Of a DNA stretch of 64,000 nt, positions 1 through 7,912 are shown in pieces (positions within the stretch are counted from its first letter, which is position 1; each line of letters starts with the position of its first letter). The position numbers and the translations under genes were made by a program. Source of the DNA: DASWOJ01 sp964250755 (GTDB taxonomy: Bacteria > Pseudomonadota > Alphaproteobacteria > Acetobacterales > Acetobacteraceae); NCBI GenBank assembly GCA_964250755.1, contig CAXUHB010000001.1:525322-589321 (forward strand). The letters run 5' to 3'. The notes beneath the pieces were generated by a model. That model did no database searches, was not told where the DNA came from, and saw only the letters and a list, made by a program, of their open reading frames with translations.

Positions 1-2
1 CC

Positions 3-1085
3 GGCCCAGCCCCGTCCGGCACCCCTCCGGCGCGGGTGCGTGTGGACGAGGTGGCCCAGCGGCTGCGCACCGACCCGCTGCCGCTGGTTTACGTCCTGGG
101 CTTCCTGATCCTGGGGGGAACGCTGGCCTACCTCTATACCCACCCTGCAACCCCGCGGGAAACCCAGCAGGCCGTGCTGCGGGTGGACACGCTGCAGGGC
201 CAGGTGCAGACGCTCGCCGACCGGCTGGCGAAGCTGGAGGCGCGCCCGGCTGGCGCCGCCCCGGACCTGGCGCCACTGGACCGGCGCATCGCCGCGCTGG
301 AGGGCCGCCCCGCCCCGTCCGGCCCAACCGCCGCCCCGGCGGTGAACCTTGCGCCGTTGGAGGCCCGCATCGCCGCAGTCGAAGGCCGAGCGCCCGTGAA
401 CCTGCAGCCGCTTGAGGCCCGCGTCGCCGCGCTGGAGGGCAAGCCGCCGCCGGCACCCTTCGACCCCGCGCCGCTGACCGGCCGCCTGGACGTGCTGGCG
501 GGCAAGCAGGCGGCAGATGCCGCCGCCGTCAACGAGCGCCTGAATGGCGTGGACGCCAGGGTTGCCGCGGTTGCCGACCAGGCCAAGCAGACCGCCGGCC
601 AGATCGGGACCGTGGCGGAGCGCTCGGGCCGCGTCGTGCGCCTGCAGGCCGCAATGGCCGCGCTGGAGGCCGGCCAGCCGCTCGGCGACATCCCCGGCGC
701 GCCGCCGGCCGTCGCGCGTTTCGCCGCAGCGCCTCCCAAGACCGAGCAGGAGCTGCGCCGCAGCTTCGACGCCGCGGCCGAGGCGGCGCGGCAGGCCGGC
801 CAGCCCGCGCTGATGGAGAACCGCACGTTCGGCGACCGGCTGTGGGCACGGGCGCAGCAGGCCGTCACCGTACGCCAGAGCGACCGGGTGCTGATCGGCG
901 ATCCCCTGGCCGGCAAGACCACCGTGGCCCGCGCCGCCCTGGACGCCGGCGACCTCGCCGGGGCCGTCAAGGCGCTGGACGGCCTGGCCGGGCCAGCCAA
1001 GGAAGCGATGGCGGAGTGGACCGGGCAGGCCCGCGCGTTGCTTGATGCGCGTGCCGCCCTGGCCAGCATGGCGGCGCGCAGCTGA
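3..1085 (+). CDS. Mitofilin (Mic60-like, COG4223) inner-membrane protein, 5' partial
   Basis: The frame is open to the window edge, so the start probably lies upstream; the first in-window start is GTG at 36. Counted from that GTG, residues 15-35 form one hydrophobic anchor (LPLVYVLGFLILGG). About 170 residues of Ala/Leu/Glu-rich helix follow, with internal repeats (LAPLEARIAAVEGR, LQPLEARVAALEGK) and Pro/Ala spacers, then a helical C-terminal domain. One N-terminal anchor plus a periplasmic coiled coil is the layout of alphaproteobacterial mitofilin-like proteins, which commonly lie between hemD and hemY and are thought to shape the inner membrane. The TGA overlaps the next ATG by one base (TGATG), indicating translational coupling to hemY. 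The assignment rests on layout and neighbour, not on a catalytic motif. Confidence 0.75.
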   Translation, partial: GPAPSGTPPARVRVDEVAQRLRTDPLPLVYVLGFLILGGTLAYLYTHPATPRETQQAVLRVDTLQGQVQTLADRLAKLEARPAGAAPDLAPLDRRIAALEGRPAPSGPTAAPAVNLAPLEARIAAVEGRAPVNLQPLEARVAALEGKPPPAPFDPAPLTGRLDVLAGKQAADAAAVNERLNGVDARVAAVADQAKQTAGQIGTVAERSGRVVRLQAAMAALEAGQPLGDIPGAPPAVARFAAAPPKTEQELRRSFDAAAEAARQAGQPALMENRTFGDRLWARAQQAVTVRQSDRVLIGDPLAGKTTVARAALDAGDLAGAVKALDGLAGPAKEAMAEWTGQARALLDARAALASMAARS

Positions 1086-2398
1086 TGCTCCGCGTCATCG
1101 GCTTCCTGATTGCGGCCATTCTTGCGGTCGGACTTGCGTGGGGCATCTCCGTCCTGCCAGGCACCTGGTCTGGCGACATCGGCGGAACGCAGTTCCAGAC
1201 GACGACGCCCGTGGTGCTGGCGGCGTTCATCCTGGTCTTTGCGATACTCTACACCATCATCCGGCTGCTTGGGGCGCTATGGACGGTGCGGCGGCGGGTG
1301 CGGCGACGCAACGAGCGTTTGGCGCGCGTGCGCGGGGACCGCGCTGTGACGCGTACGCTAGTCGCCCTCGCCGCCAACGACGGCGACGCCGCCCGGCGTG
1401 AGGCCGACCGCACGCGCCGCATGATCGGCGACACCCCGCTGACCCTGCTGCTGGCTGCGCAAGCCGCCCGGCAGTCCGGGCAGGAGGAAGAGGCCGCCCA
1501 GGCATTCCGCCTGTTGTCCGAACGGCGGGATGCGCCGTTCCTGGGCCTGCGCGGCCTGCTGCGCCAGGCCATCGCAGGCGAGAAGTGGGAAGAGGCGGAT
1601 AGCCTCGCCCGCCGGGCGGAGGCCGCCTACCCCGGCGCGCAGTGGCTGCAGGACGAGCGGCGCGCCCTGGCCCTGCGCACCGGCAAGTGGGAGGACGCGC
1701 TGCGTCTGTCCGGCCCGGAGAACCGCGCCGCCCTGGCCGTCGCCGCTGCCGAGGCTGCGCCGAATGCCGAGGCCGGGCTGCGGCTGGCCAAGCAGGCCTA
1801 CGACGCCGACCCGACGCTGGCGCCTGCCGTCGCGACCTATGCCGCGCGCCTGCGTGGGATGGGCAAGTCCCGCAAGGCAGATGACCTGATGAGCCGTGCC
1901 TGGGCAGCCCAGCCGCATCCGATGATTGCCGACGAGTATCTGCGGCACCACGCGGCCCCGCGGGACCGCGTGCAGTATGCGGCGCGGCTGGCCAACGCCA
2001 ACCCGGGCCACCCCGAGAGCCGTTTGATGCAGGCGCGCGCCGCGCTGGAGGCCGGGCAGACCGCGGAGGCCCGCGCCTACATCGAGGCCGCGCGTAAATC
2101 CGGCTTCAATCAGCGGCGGCTTTGGATGCTCGCAGCCGACGTTGCGGAGCATGACGGGAACGTGGCAGCCGGGCAGGATGCGCTGCGCCATGCCTCGGCG
2201 GCGGTGCCGGACCCGGTGTGGCGTTGCGGCGCGTGCGGCACCGTCCACGGTGCCTGGCATCCGGTCTGCGACGCCTGCGGCACCCCCGGCAAGATCGCCT
2301 GGGTGGAGCCGGACGAGCACGGCACGCTGCTACCCCCCAGCGGGCAGCGGCAGTTCCCGCGTCTCGCCGCAGCCCAGGACGCAGAAGGCATCGGGTAG
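1085..2398 (+). CDS. hemY: HemY-like TPR membrane protein of the heme operon
   Basis: This 437-residue protein starts with two hydrophobic segments (about residues 1-22 and 42-62), as expected of the HemY N-terminal membrane domain. A TPR-like alpha-solenoid follows (for example the stretch beginning LLLAAQAARQSGQEEEAAQA). The C-terminus carries a rubredoxin-like CxxC...CxxC element (WRCGAC, VCDACG), typical of alphaproteobacterial HemY. HemY is a conserved partner of heme biosynthesis genes; its biochemical role is not settled and it is not the protoporphyrinogen oxidase also called HemY in Bacillus. It is coupled to the upstream mitofilin-like gene by TGATG. Its last 69 bp overlap, tail to tail, the 3' end of the MBL-fold gene on the other strand. 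Confidence 0.85.
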   Translation: MLRVIGFLIAAILAVGLAWGISVLPGTWSGDIGGTQFQTTTPVVLAAFILVFAILYTIIRLLGALWTVRRRVRRRNERLARVRGDRAVTRTLVALAANDGDAARREADRTRRMIGDTPLTLLLAAQAARQSGQEEEAAQAFRLLSERRDAPFLGLRGLLRQAIAGEKWEEADSLARRAEAAYPGAQWLQDERRALALRTGKWEDALRLSGPENRAALAVAAAEAAPNAEAGLRLAKQAYDADPTLAPAVATYAARLRGMGKSRKADDLMSRAWAAQPHPMIADEYLRHHAAPRDRVQYAARLANANPGHPESRLMQARAALEAGQTAEARAYIEAARKSGFNQRRLWMLAADVAEHDGNVAAGQDALRHASAAVPDPVWRCGACGTVHGAWHPVCDACGTPGKIAWVEPDEHGTLLPPSGQRQFPRLAAAQDAEGIG

Positions 2399-3313
2399 CA
2401 GCCCGGCGGCGGCCCGGGCGGCGGCAAGCTCCCGCACCGGGTCGTCCAGGCCCTCGTCCGTGAGCTGGAACGTGCCGAAGTGCATCCCGACGGCGCGAGG
2501 GGCGCCCAAGGCGGTCCTGGCCTGTACGGCCTCGGCGGGGTTCATGTGGACCGGGCGCATGACGTTGCGCGGGGCATAGGCGCCGATGGGCAGCAGCGCG
2601 ATGCCGGGCGGGCCGAGCCGCGCGCCGATCTCCGCCCAATGCGGCCCGTCGCCGCTGTCCCCCGCAAAGAACACCTGCGCCGCCCCGATCCGCACCATGA
2701 AGCTGCTCCACAGGGTATGATTGCGGTCCAGCACGCCGCGGGCGGAGAAGTGGCAGGCGGGGGCCGCAGTGACGGTTGCAGGCCCAACCTGCACGGTGCC
2801 CCACCAGTCCAGCTCCACGGCGCCTGGGAGACCGGCAGCGGCCAGCGGTGCGGCGTTGCCCAGCGTGGTCACCACCCTGGGGCCGAAGCGCCGGTGCAGG
2901 GAGCGCAGGCTGTCCAGGTCCATGTGATCGTAGTGGTTGTGCGACACCAGCACGGCATCCACCTGCGGCAACTGGTCCAGCGCCAGGCCCGGCGCGCGCA
3001 CCCGGCGCGGCCCGGCCAGTTGCGAAGGGGAGCAGCGCTCGCTGAACACGGGATCGGTCAGTAGGCTGAACACGCCGCCGCCCGGCAGCGGCAGCCGGAC
3101 CAGGAAGGTGCTGTGGCCGATGAAGGTCAGCGCCGCCCTGCCGGGCGTGACCGTCGCGGAGGGGAGCGGCCAGGCCGGGTCCTGCACCCGGCGCGGCCAC
3201 GGCGTGCGCCGCCGGGTTAGCGACCAGCGCAGTACGGCGCCCAGACTGGCGACCTGCTGGCCGCCCGGGTTGAAGAAGCGGGTGCCGTCGAAGTGGTCGG
3301 ACGGCGCCGTCAT
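2330..3313 (-). CDS. MBL-fold metallo-hydrolase, NAPE-PLD/UlaG-like
   Basis: A 327-residue beta-lactamase-fold hydrolase. It has the zinc motif HxHxDH in VSHNHYDHMD, preceded by the family-typical LTFIGHSTFLVRL strand, with later conserved motifs CHFSARG and FAGDSGDG. These match the Lactamase_B_2 group that includes N-acylphosphatidylethanolamine phospholipase D-like enzymes; the substrate cannot be told from sequence. A GTG at 3322 would extend the frame by three codons, but ATG at 3313 is preferred because it overlaps the stop of the upstream M23 gene as ATGA. The two are therefore probably one operon. The 3' end lies inside hemY of the opposite strand. Confidence 0.85.
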   Translation of the reverse strand: MTAPSDHFDGTRFFNPGGQQVASLGAVLRWSLTRRRTPWPRRVQDPAWPLPSATVTPGRAALTFIGHSTFLVRLPLPGGGVFSLLTDPVFSERCSPSQLAGPRRVRAPGLALDQLPQVDAVLVSHNHYDHMDLDSLRSLHRRFGPRVVTTLGNAAPLAAAGLPGAVELDWWGTVQVGPATVTAAPACHFSARGVLDRNHTLWSSFMVRIGAAQVFFAGDSGDGPHWAEIGARLGPPGIALLPIGAYAPRNVMRPVHMNPAEAVQARTALGAPRAVGMHFGTFQLTDEGLDDPVRELAAARAAAGLLPDAFCVLGCGETRELPLPAGG

Positions 3314-3783
3314 TGGCTGCACCGGGGCACGCCCAGCAACGGTTCAGGGTCCACCGCCTCCGTCCCGCGCAGGACCGCGAAGAACAGGTGGGTGCCGTAT
3401 GTCACGCCGGTGCGGGCGACATGGCCAAGGGGGTCCCCGGCGCGCACCGCCCGCCGGCCCTCGGCGATGGCCGGCACCAGGTTGCCCAGATGGGCATACA
3501 GCGTGGTTAAGCCGCCGGGATGGCCGACGTGGACGGTGACGCCGCCGAGTCCCTGCCGTTTGATCCGCAGCACCGTCCCGTCCGCGGCGGCATGAACCAG
3601 CGCCCCGGCCGGGGCGGGCAGGTCCACCCCGTTGTGGAACGCCGCCGGGGCGTGCGGACCGATGGTGCGGCGCATCCCGAACGGAGAGGAGATGCAGGCC
3701 GGGGTCACCGGGGGCTGGAGCGGCTGGGCGCAGGCCGCGGCGCCGAGCAGAAGCAGGGCGGGCAACACAAGGCCGTTGCCCAT
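3310..3783 (-). CDS. Secreted M23/LytM-domain protein with degenerate zinc site
   Basis: A short (157-residue) protein with an N-terminal signal peptide (MGNGLVLPALLLLGAAACA) and a single LytM domain: SSPFGMR, FHNGVDLPAPAGALVHA, TTLYAHLGNL, GTHLFFAVLRG. M23 peptidases bind zinc through HxxxD and the second His of a terminal HxH. Here HNGVD and YAHL are present but the terminal motif reads HLF rather than HLH, so one ligand is replaced by Phe. It may be weakly active or a non-catalytic LytM factor like amidase activators. ATG 3783 is chosen because it begins the signal peptide; a longer frame to 3981 adds only low-complexity residues. Coupled by ATGA to the MBL-fold gene. Confidence 0.75.
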   Translation of the reverse strand: MGNGLVLPALLLLGAAACAQPLQPPVTPACISSPFGMRRTIGPHAPAAFHNGVDLPAPAGALVHAAADGTVLRIKRQGLGGVTVHVGHPGGLTTLYAHLGNLVPAIAEGRRAVRAGDPLGHVARTGVTYGTHLFFAVLRGTEAVDPEPLLGVPRCSQ

Positions 3784-3999
3784 GAGCGCACGCGCAACCT
3801 GCCCAGAGAACCCCGTCAATGCAGGGCCTGCCCGGTAAACCGGACGCCCAAGTTGTTGAGGGCAGGCATTTCCGCGTCGTCGCCGCACCCAGCACACTGG
3901 ACACGTTGAGCAGCCGGCCTCCACGGCATGGGCCGCCAAGGCGAAGCGTCCCGCCCCTTGCGTCGCGCCGGGCAGCAACAACTCGTCAGACGCCCGGCC

Positions 4000-4803
4000 T
4001 CATGCGCCGGACAGCACCGCGCCCTTGAAGGTTTGCCCCACCCACGCCTTCAGCGCCGGGTCGGCATAGGCGGCGGCCATCGCCTTGGCCCAGGGCTTGC
4101 CTTTGTCGCCCTGACGCACCACGACCAGGCAGCAATACTGCTGGATCAAGCCGCTATCGGCCTTCTCTGCCACCAGTCCGTCGCGAATCGGGTCCATCCC
4201 GGCTGCGACAGCGTAATTGCCGGTGATCGCCCCCGCGTCCACGTCGTCCAGCGCACGTGCAATCTGCGCTGCCTCCAGTTCCACGAAGCGCAGCCGCCGC
4301 GGGTTGCCGGTCACGTCCAGCACGGTCGAGCGGTAGTCCGCCCCCGGCTTCAGCGTAATCAGCCCGGCGCCCGCCAGCAGCACCAGCGCACGCCCGCCGT
4401 TGGTGGGGTCGTTGGGGATTGCGATGCGGGCACCGTCCGAAAGGTCGGCCACCGTCTTGGCCTTCTTGCTGAACACGGCCATCGCAGTCATCACCGTCCG
4501 CCCGGCAACGGCCAGCTTGTAGCCGCGGTCCCTGACCTGCTGATCCAGAAAGGGCTGATGCTGGTAGGTGTTGGCATCCAGGTCGCCTGCGGCCAGCGCG
4601 GCGTTGGGCTGGATGAAGTCGCCGAACTCGGTGATCTTCATGGCAAGACCCGTGGGCGCCAGCATGTCCCGCACCCGCTCCAGCACCTGGGCGTGGACGC
4701 CGGAGGTGACGCCGACGCGGAGGGGCTTCGCGGCATCCTGGGCATGGGCGGCGAAGGGCAGGGCAAGCCCAGCAGCAATGGCGGCGCGGCGGGTCAGGGG
4801 CAT
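4000..4803 (-). CDS. metQ: MetQ/NlpA-family substrate-binding protein
   Basis: A 267-residue periplasmic binding protein of the NlpA lipoprotein family. After a signal sequence beginning MPLTRRAAIAAGLALPFAAHAQ, the mature part starts with LRVGVTSGVHAQVLE and contains EFGDFIQPNAALAAGDLDAN and YQHQPFLDQQ, all typical of methionine-binding MetQ. Family members are usually lipoproteins; no lipobox cysteine is visible here. The twin Arg (TRRAA) leaves Tat export possible. It lies 10 bp downstream of the MetI-type permease and is presumably co-transcribed. D- or L-methionine is the likely ligand, although NlpA-family members also serve other solutes. ATG 4803 was chosen over an upstream GTG because the signal peptide begins there. 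Confidence 0.85.
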   Translation of the reverse strand: MPLTRRAAIAAGLALPFAAHAQDAAKPLRVGVTSGVHAQVLERVRDMLAPTGLAMKITEFGDFIQPNAALAAGDLDANTYQHQPFLDQQVRDRGYKLAVAGRTVMTAMAVFSKKAKTVADLSDGARIAIPNDPTNGGRALVLLAGAGLITLKPGADYRSTVLDVTGNPRRLRFVELEAAQIARALDDVDAGAITGNYAVAAGMDPIRDGLVAEKADSGLIQQYCCLVVVRQGDKGKPWAKAMAAAYADPALKAWVGQTFKGAVLSGA

Positions 4804-4813
4804 GGTCGGCTCC

Positions 4814-5467
4814 TCAGCGGTGGGACACACGGCGTACGATGGCGTCCCCTAGCACCTGCAGGCCCTGGACGGCCAGGACCAGCACGCCGACCACGACGGC
4901 CATCACCTCCGGCATGAAGCGCTGGTAGCCGAAGCGTATGCCCAGGTCGCCCAGCCCGCCGCCACCCACTGCGCCGGCCATGGCCGAGAAGCCGACCAGC
5001 GACACCAGCGTGACCGTGACGGCTGCGACCAACCCCGGCGCGGCCTCTGGCACCAGCACCTTGCAGACGATCTGCCACCGGGTTGCGCCCATGGCCTGCG
5101 CCGCCTCGATCAAGCCGCGGTCCACCTCGCGCAGCGCCGTCTCGAACAGCCGGGCGATGAAGGCCGTGGCGGCGATGGCCAGGGGCACCACGGCGGCGGC
5201 GGTGCCGATGCTGGTGCCGACCAGCAGCCGCGTGAGCGGCACGATGGCCACCATCAGGATGATGAACGGCACGGACCGCACGGCGTTGACCATCAATGCC
5301 ACGGGCCGGTGCGCCAGGGGCCGCGCCGCCAGCCCGCCCGGTCCGGTCAGTACCAGCAGCAGCGCCAGGGGCAGGCCCAGCACGACGGCAAGCGTTGCCG
5401 CGGCGCCCACCATAGCCGCGGTCTCCCAGAAAGCGTCCAGCAGCAGGTTTTGCAGGGCGGGGGACAC
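4814..5467 (-). CDS. metI: MetI-type ABC transporter permease
   Basis: A 217-residue integral membrane permease with about five transmembrane segments. It has the family N-terminus (LLLDAFWETAAMVGAAATLAVV), the EAA-loop region around EAAQAMGATRWQIVCKVLVPEA, and a C-terminus GIRFGYQRFMPEVMAVVVGVLV close to methionine permeases. The start is GTG. It lies only 9 bp after the recG stop and directly before metQ. The ATPase gene metN, normally first in a metNIQ operon, is absent from this position, and no intact ABC ATPase gene is visible elsewhere in the window. Confidence 0.88.
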   Translation of the reverse strand: MSPALQNLLLDAFWETAAMVGAAATLAVVLGLPLALLLVLTGPGGLAARPLAHRPVALMVNAVRSVPFIILMVAIVPLTRLLVGTSIGTAAAVVPLAIAATAFIARLFETALREVDRGLIEAAQAMGATRWQIVCKVLVPEAAPGLVAAVTVTLVSLVGFSAMAGAVGGGGLGDLGIRFGYQRFMPEVMAVVVGVLVLAVQGLQVLGDAIVRRVSHR

Positions 5468-5476
5468 GGACCGCCT

Positions 5477-7552
5477 CTAGGCGATGCCGCCGCCCGCGGC
5501 CAGGGCGCGCAGGGCCGGGCCGTAGCGGAATAGGCGCAGCAGGGTTTTGACCGCTGCCCCGCGCTCCGACGCCAGCCGGGGGTCGCGGTCTAGCAGCAGG
5601 GCCGCTTCCTTGCTGGCCATGTGGAGCAGGCCCTCGTGCTGCTCGGGGTCGGCCAGCTTGAAGCCGGGCAGGCCGGACTGGCGCTTGCCCAACAGGTCGC
5701 CGCCTCCGCGGATTCGGAAGTCCTCGTCGGCAATCAGGAAGCCGTCCTCGGTGTCCTTCAGCAGGGTCAGGCGGCGGCGCATGGTGTCGGTCAGCCCGTC
5801 TTCGTGCAGCAGCAGACAGAAGCTTTGCGCCGCGCCGCGGCCGACGCGCCCGCGCAACTGGTGCAACTGCGCCAGGCCGAACCGCTCGGCGTGCTCGATC
5901 ACCATGATGCTGGCCTCGGGCACGTCCACGCCGACCTCGATCACCGTGGTCGCCACCAGAAGCCGTACGGTGCCGGCGGCGAAGGCGGCCAGGGCGGCGT
6001 CGCGCACCGCCGGGTCCTGCTGGCCGTGGGCCAGGCCGACCACGGGGCCGAACCGCTCGTGCAGCGTCGCGAACCGCGCCTCGGCCGCAGCCAGGTCCGT
6101 TAGCTCGCTCTCGGAGACCATCGGGCAGACCCAGTAGGCCCGCTCCCCCCGGTCCAGCGCGCGTCCGATGCCGTCCACCACATCCGACATCGTGGCCAGC
6201 GAATGCACGGAGGTGCGTATGGGCTGGCGGCCCGCCGGCTTCTCGGTCAGGCGGCTCACCTCCATCTCGCCCCACTGCGTCAGCAGCAGCGTGCGCGGGA
6301 TGGGGGTCGCGGTCATCACCAGGATGTCGGTCTGGTCGCCCTTGCTGCCCAGCAGCAGCCGCTGGTCCACGCCGAAACGGTGCTGCTCGTCTATGACGGC
6401 CAGCGCCAGGTCGTGATACTGCACCGCATCCTGAAACAGTGCATGGGTGCCGACCACCAGCTTGATGCGGCCGTTGGCGATGCCGATCAGCGCGTTGCGC
6501 CGGGCCACGCCCTTGACCGACCCCGTCAGCAACTCGACCGGCACCGGCGACAGCCGCTCCAGCGTGCGGAAGTGCTGCTTGGCCAGCACCTCGGTTGGGG
6601 CCATCAGGGCGGCCTGGTGCCCGGCCTCCACGGCGCGCAGCATCGCCAGCAACGCCACCAGCGTCTTGCCCGATCCCACGTCGCCTTGCAGCAGCCGCAT
6701 CATGCGCCGGGGCGCGGCCATGTCGCGGTCAATCTCCGCCAACGCCTGCACCTGCGACGGGGTCGGCACGAAGCCGAAGCGGTCCAGCGTCTGCGCCCGC
6801 AGGCGGCCATCACCGGCCAATGCGCGTCCGGGCCGGGTGCGCTCCCGCTGGCGCATCCAGGCGATGGCGACCTGGTGGGCCAGCAACTCGTCATAAGCCA
6901 GGCGGCGCCGGGGCAGTTCTACGGGCAGGGTGTCCGGCATCTGCACGGCGCGCAGCGCATCACGGAAGCCGGGCCAGCCTTCGCGGCGCAGCAGCGCGGG
7001 GTCGTGCCACTCCGGCATGTCCGGCACCAGGTCCAGCGCGTGGCGCAGCGCGGTGCGGAGCTGGCCGGGGAACAGCCCTGCCGTCAGCGGCCAGACCGGC
7101 TCGATGGAGGGCAGCAGATTGGCGTGGGCCGCGGGGATCACATGGTCCGGCTTGGGCATCGTCAGCCGGTCGCCAAAGGCGTCCAGCCGGCCGGACACGA
7201 CCAGCCGCGCGCCGGGCACGATGGCCTTGGGCGGCGGGCGGCCGAAATAGACCAGCTCCATGAAGCCGGTGCCGTCGCCGCAGGTGATGCGCCAGGGATG
7301 ACGCGCGCTGTCCGGCGCGTCCTGCCGCACGACCTCCACCGCCAGCGTCGCCACCTGGCCCGGCACCGCCCCGCGTATGGTCGGACGGTCCCGACGGTCC
7401 ATGTAGGACTCGGGCATGTGGAACAGCAGATCCAGCACATGGCCGCCGCCCGCCACCTTGGCGATCAGCTTGCCCACAGCATCCCCCACCCCGCGCAAAG
7501 AGGTCACAGGCGCGAGAAGCGGGGACAGAAGCAGGGACTGAGGTTCGGCCAC
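5477..7552 (-). CDS. recG: ATP-dependent DNA helicase RecG
   Basis: A 691-residue protein, the usual RecG length. The wedge/OB-fold N-terminal domain includes GVGDAVGKLIAKVAGGGHVLDLL. The SF2 helicase core has Walker A LLQGDVGSGKT, DEQH box VIDEQHRFGV, motif III TATPIPRTLLLT, and the C-terminal helicase motif LRGRVGRG. RecG unwinds branched DNA such as stalled replication forks and Holliday junctions. The chosen start is GTG 7552 (VAEPQSLLLSPL), which matches where family members begin; the frame extends to 7933 but would overlap the divergent sdhE gene. It lies 57 bp from sdhE, head to head, and is followed at once by metI-metQ. Confidence 0.93.
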   Translation of the reverse strand: MAEPQSLLLSPLLAPVTSLRGVGDAVGKLIAKVAGGGHVLDLLFHMPESYMDRRDRPTIRGAVPGQVATLAVEVVRQDAPDSARHPWRITCGDGTGFMELVYFGRPPPKAIVPGARLVVSGRLDAFGDRLTMPKPDHVIPAAHANLLPSIEPVWPLTAGLFPGQLRTALRHALDLVPDMPEWHDPALLRREGWPGFRDALRAVQMPDTLPVELPRRRLAYDELLAHQVAIAWMRQRERTRPGRALAGDGRLRAQTLDRFGFVPTPSQVQALAEIDRDMAAPRRMMRLLQGDVGSGKTLVALLAMLRAVEAGHQAALMAPTEVLAKQHFRTLERLSPVPVELLTGSVKGVARRNALIGIANGRIKLVVGTHALFQDAVQYHDLALAVIDEQHRFGVDQRLLLGSKGDQTDILVMTATPIPRTLLLTQWGEMEVSRLTEKPAGRQPIRTSVHSLATMSDVVDGIGRALDRGERAYWVCPMVSESELTDLAAAEARFATLHERFGPVVGLAHGQQDPAVRDAALAAFAAGTVRLLVATTVIEVGVDVPEASIMVIEHAERFGLAQLHQLRGRVGRGAAQSFCLLLHEDGLTDTMRRRLTLLKDTEDGFLIADEDFRIRGGGDLLGKRQSGLPGFKLADPEQHEGLLHMASKEAALLLDRDPRLASERGAAVKTLLRLFRYGPALRALAAGGGIA

Positions 7553-7609
7553 GGGCTGACAGTAGTGGGGTCCGCCGCTATATGCCCCTCCTTGCCCAGG
7601 GACCCAAGT

Positions 7610-7912
7610 GTGCAGAGCAACGACCCCCAAACCGACGCCGCCAACCGCCGCCGCCGCATCCTGTTCCGCGCCACGCACCGCGGCACCTACGAGAACGACA
7701 TCCTGATCGGCAACTTCGTCCGCGCCCGCCTGGCCGCGTTCACGGAGGATGACCTGGACGCGCTGGAGGAGGTGATGGAGCTGCCCGACGCCATGCTGGC
7801 GGACTGGCTGACCGGACGCCAACCGATCCCCAACGATGTGGACACCCCCATGCTGCGCGCCATACGCCGCGCGGCGGAGGACGGCGAGGGCCAGCCGGGG
7901 CGGGGCGCATGA
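7610..7912 (+). CDS. sdhE: Succinate dehydrogenase assembly factor SdhE
   Basis: A 100-residue protein with the SdhE/Sdh5 signature: RRRRILFRATHRGTYENDILIG (an RGxxE-type motif around RGTYEND), then FTEDDLDALEEVMELPDAMLADWLTG. SdhE promotes covalent flavinylation of the succinate dehydrogenase flavoprotein. The GTG at 7610 gives the standard family N-terminus. Its TGA overlaps the mfd ATG (ATGA at 7909), so the two genes are translationally coupled. The sdhE-mfd pairing recurs in alphaproteobacteria. Confidence 0.9.
   Translation: MQSNDPQTDAANRRRRILFRATHRGTYENDILIGNFVRARLAAFTEDDLDALEEVMELPDAMLADWLTGRQPIPNDVDTPMLRAIRRAAEDGEGQPGRGA

Noticed and set aside
5468..5600. SAM-type riboswitch for metI-metQ
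   Set aside because: metI begins 9 bp after recG, leaving no leader; the preceding sequence is recG coding.
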